Below are positions 63,919 to 64,000 of a DNA stretch of 64,000 nucleotides, piece after piece. Position 1 is the first letter of the stretch, and every line of letters starts with the position of its first letter. The stretch is from Neiella holothuriorum (GTDB lineage Bacteria > Pseudomonadota > Gammaproteobacteria > Enterobacterales > Neiellaceae): NCBI RefSeq assembly GCF_019457915.1, contig NZ_JAHZSS010000014.1, positions 44,877-108,876 of the forward strand, in the 5' to 3' direction. The notes beneath the pieces were generated by a model, which was not told the origin of the DNA, did not search any database, and worked only from the letters and a program-made list of their open reading frames with translations. Made by a program: the position numbers and the translations under genes.

Positions 63919-64000
63919 TTAACCAATTTCGGCCAAAACATTGACCATTTCTAATGCGCCCATAGCAGCTTCGCCGCCTTTGTTGCCGGCTTTCGTACCA
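63919..64000 (-). CDS. ribH: 6,7-dimethyl-8-ribityllumazine synthase RibH, C-terminal end
   Basis: Only the last 26 codons are in the window: GTKAGNKGGEAAMGALEMVN continues VLAEIG and stops. This matches the C-terminus of lumazine synthase (GTKAGNKG-AEAA). It makes the riboflavin precursor. The rest lies beyond 64000. Position in front of nusB is the E. coli order, where the gene is also called ribE. Confidence 0.92.
   Translation of the reverse strand, partial: GTKAGNKGGEAAMGALEMVNVLAEIG

Noticed and set aside
1..64000. CRISPR arrays, prophage, insertion sequences, rRNA and tRNA genes
   Set aside because: No regularly spaced repeats, transposase or phage structural genes, rRNA segments or tRNA cloverleaf/CCA ends were seen anywhere in the window.

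Overview
The window reads as chromosomal DNA of a marine, Na+-using gammaproteobacterium in the Alteromonadales/Vibrio/Shewanella neighbourhood. Evidence: a complete Na+-NQR operon with apbE and nqrM, PomA/PomB-type (Na+) flagellar stators, a LamB-type maltoporin, and two gene blocks that keep the E. coli order (thyA-lgt-ptsP-rppH-mutH; and ribH-nusB-thiL-pgpA, dxs-ispA-xseB, thiI, yajL, panE). Coding density is high. I saw no rRNA, tRNA, CRISPR array, insertion sequence or prophage.

Layout. 1-1109: start of lamB (minus strand, cut by the window edge) with a long structured leader. 1684-4323: yqcC-truC-yqcA operon and a divergent DUF3549 gene. 4494-6128: chemotaxis receptor, convergent with a CsrB-type sRNA (about 6160-6414, minus), which shares its terminator and has a GacA/UvrY box and an IHF site upstream. 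6959-18048: accessory stretch of exported proteins (ChaN/EreA-like protein, Asp-box propeller, lipoproteins, a beta-helix lipoprotein, a prolidase-like amidohydrolase) plus a membrane-embedded AraC regulator. 18305-24248: thyA-lgt and rppH-ptsP, then the rppH-mutH intergenic region, which holds a DnaA-box cluster and matches the E. coli DARS2 locus, then mutH. 24393-30248: small housekeeping and envelope genes, including an HTH regulator with a striking double-palindrome operator and a DUF3429 gene whose ribosome-binding site is buried in a hairpin. 30344-37515: nqrABCDEF-apbE-nqrM. 37935-40920: TRAP transporter (dctQ-dctM-dctP). 41151-44050: GAF histidine kinase with a DUF3369/HD-GYP response regulator. 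44128-50858: bolA, alkB-like gene, OmpR-type two-component pair, rlmG, periplasmic cyclophilin, ampG. 51211-56707: exonuclease, vanZ-like gene, panE, yajL with a Cys/His-rich tail, cytochrome c-sugar dehydrogenase fusion, thiI. 56867-64000: pomAB, xseB-ispA-dxs, and ribH-nusB-thiL-pgpA (ribH cut by the edge).

Functional links: NqrM (iron delivery) and ApbE (FMN attachment) mature the Na+-NQR pump; its sodium gradient would drive PomAB motility and probably the TRAP uptake system. The CsrB-like RNA, HD-GYP regulator and chemoreceptor suggest lifestyle switching between motility and attachment. xseB-ispA-dxs, thiI, thiL and panE belong to isoprenoid, thiamine and pantothenate metabolism. The most notable items beyond ordinary genes are regulatory DNA/RNA: the CsrB module, the DARS2-like locus, the double-palindrome operator, the RBS-sequestering hairpin and the lamB leader. 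I did not find a convincing wholly new multi-gene system. All calls come from reading the sequence; no database search was run.
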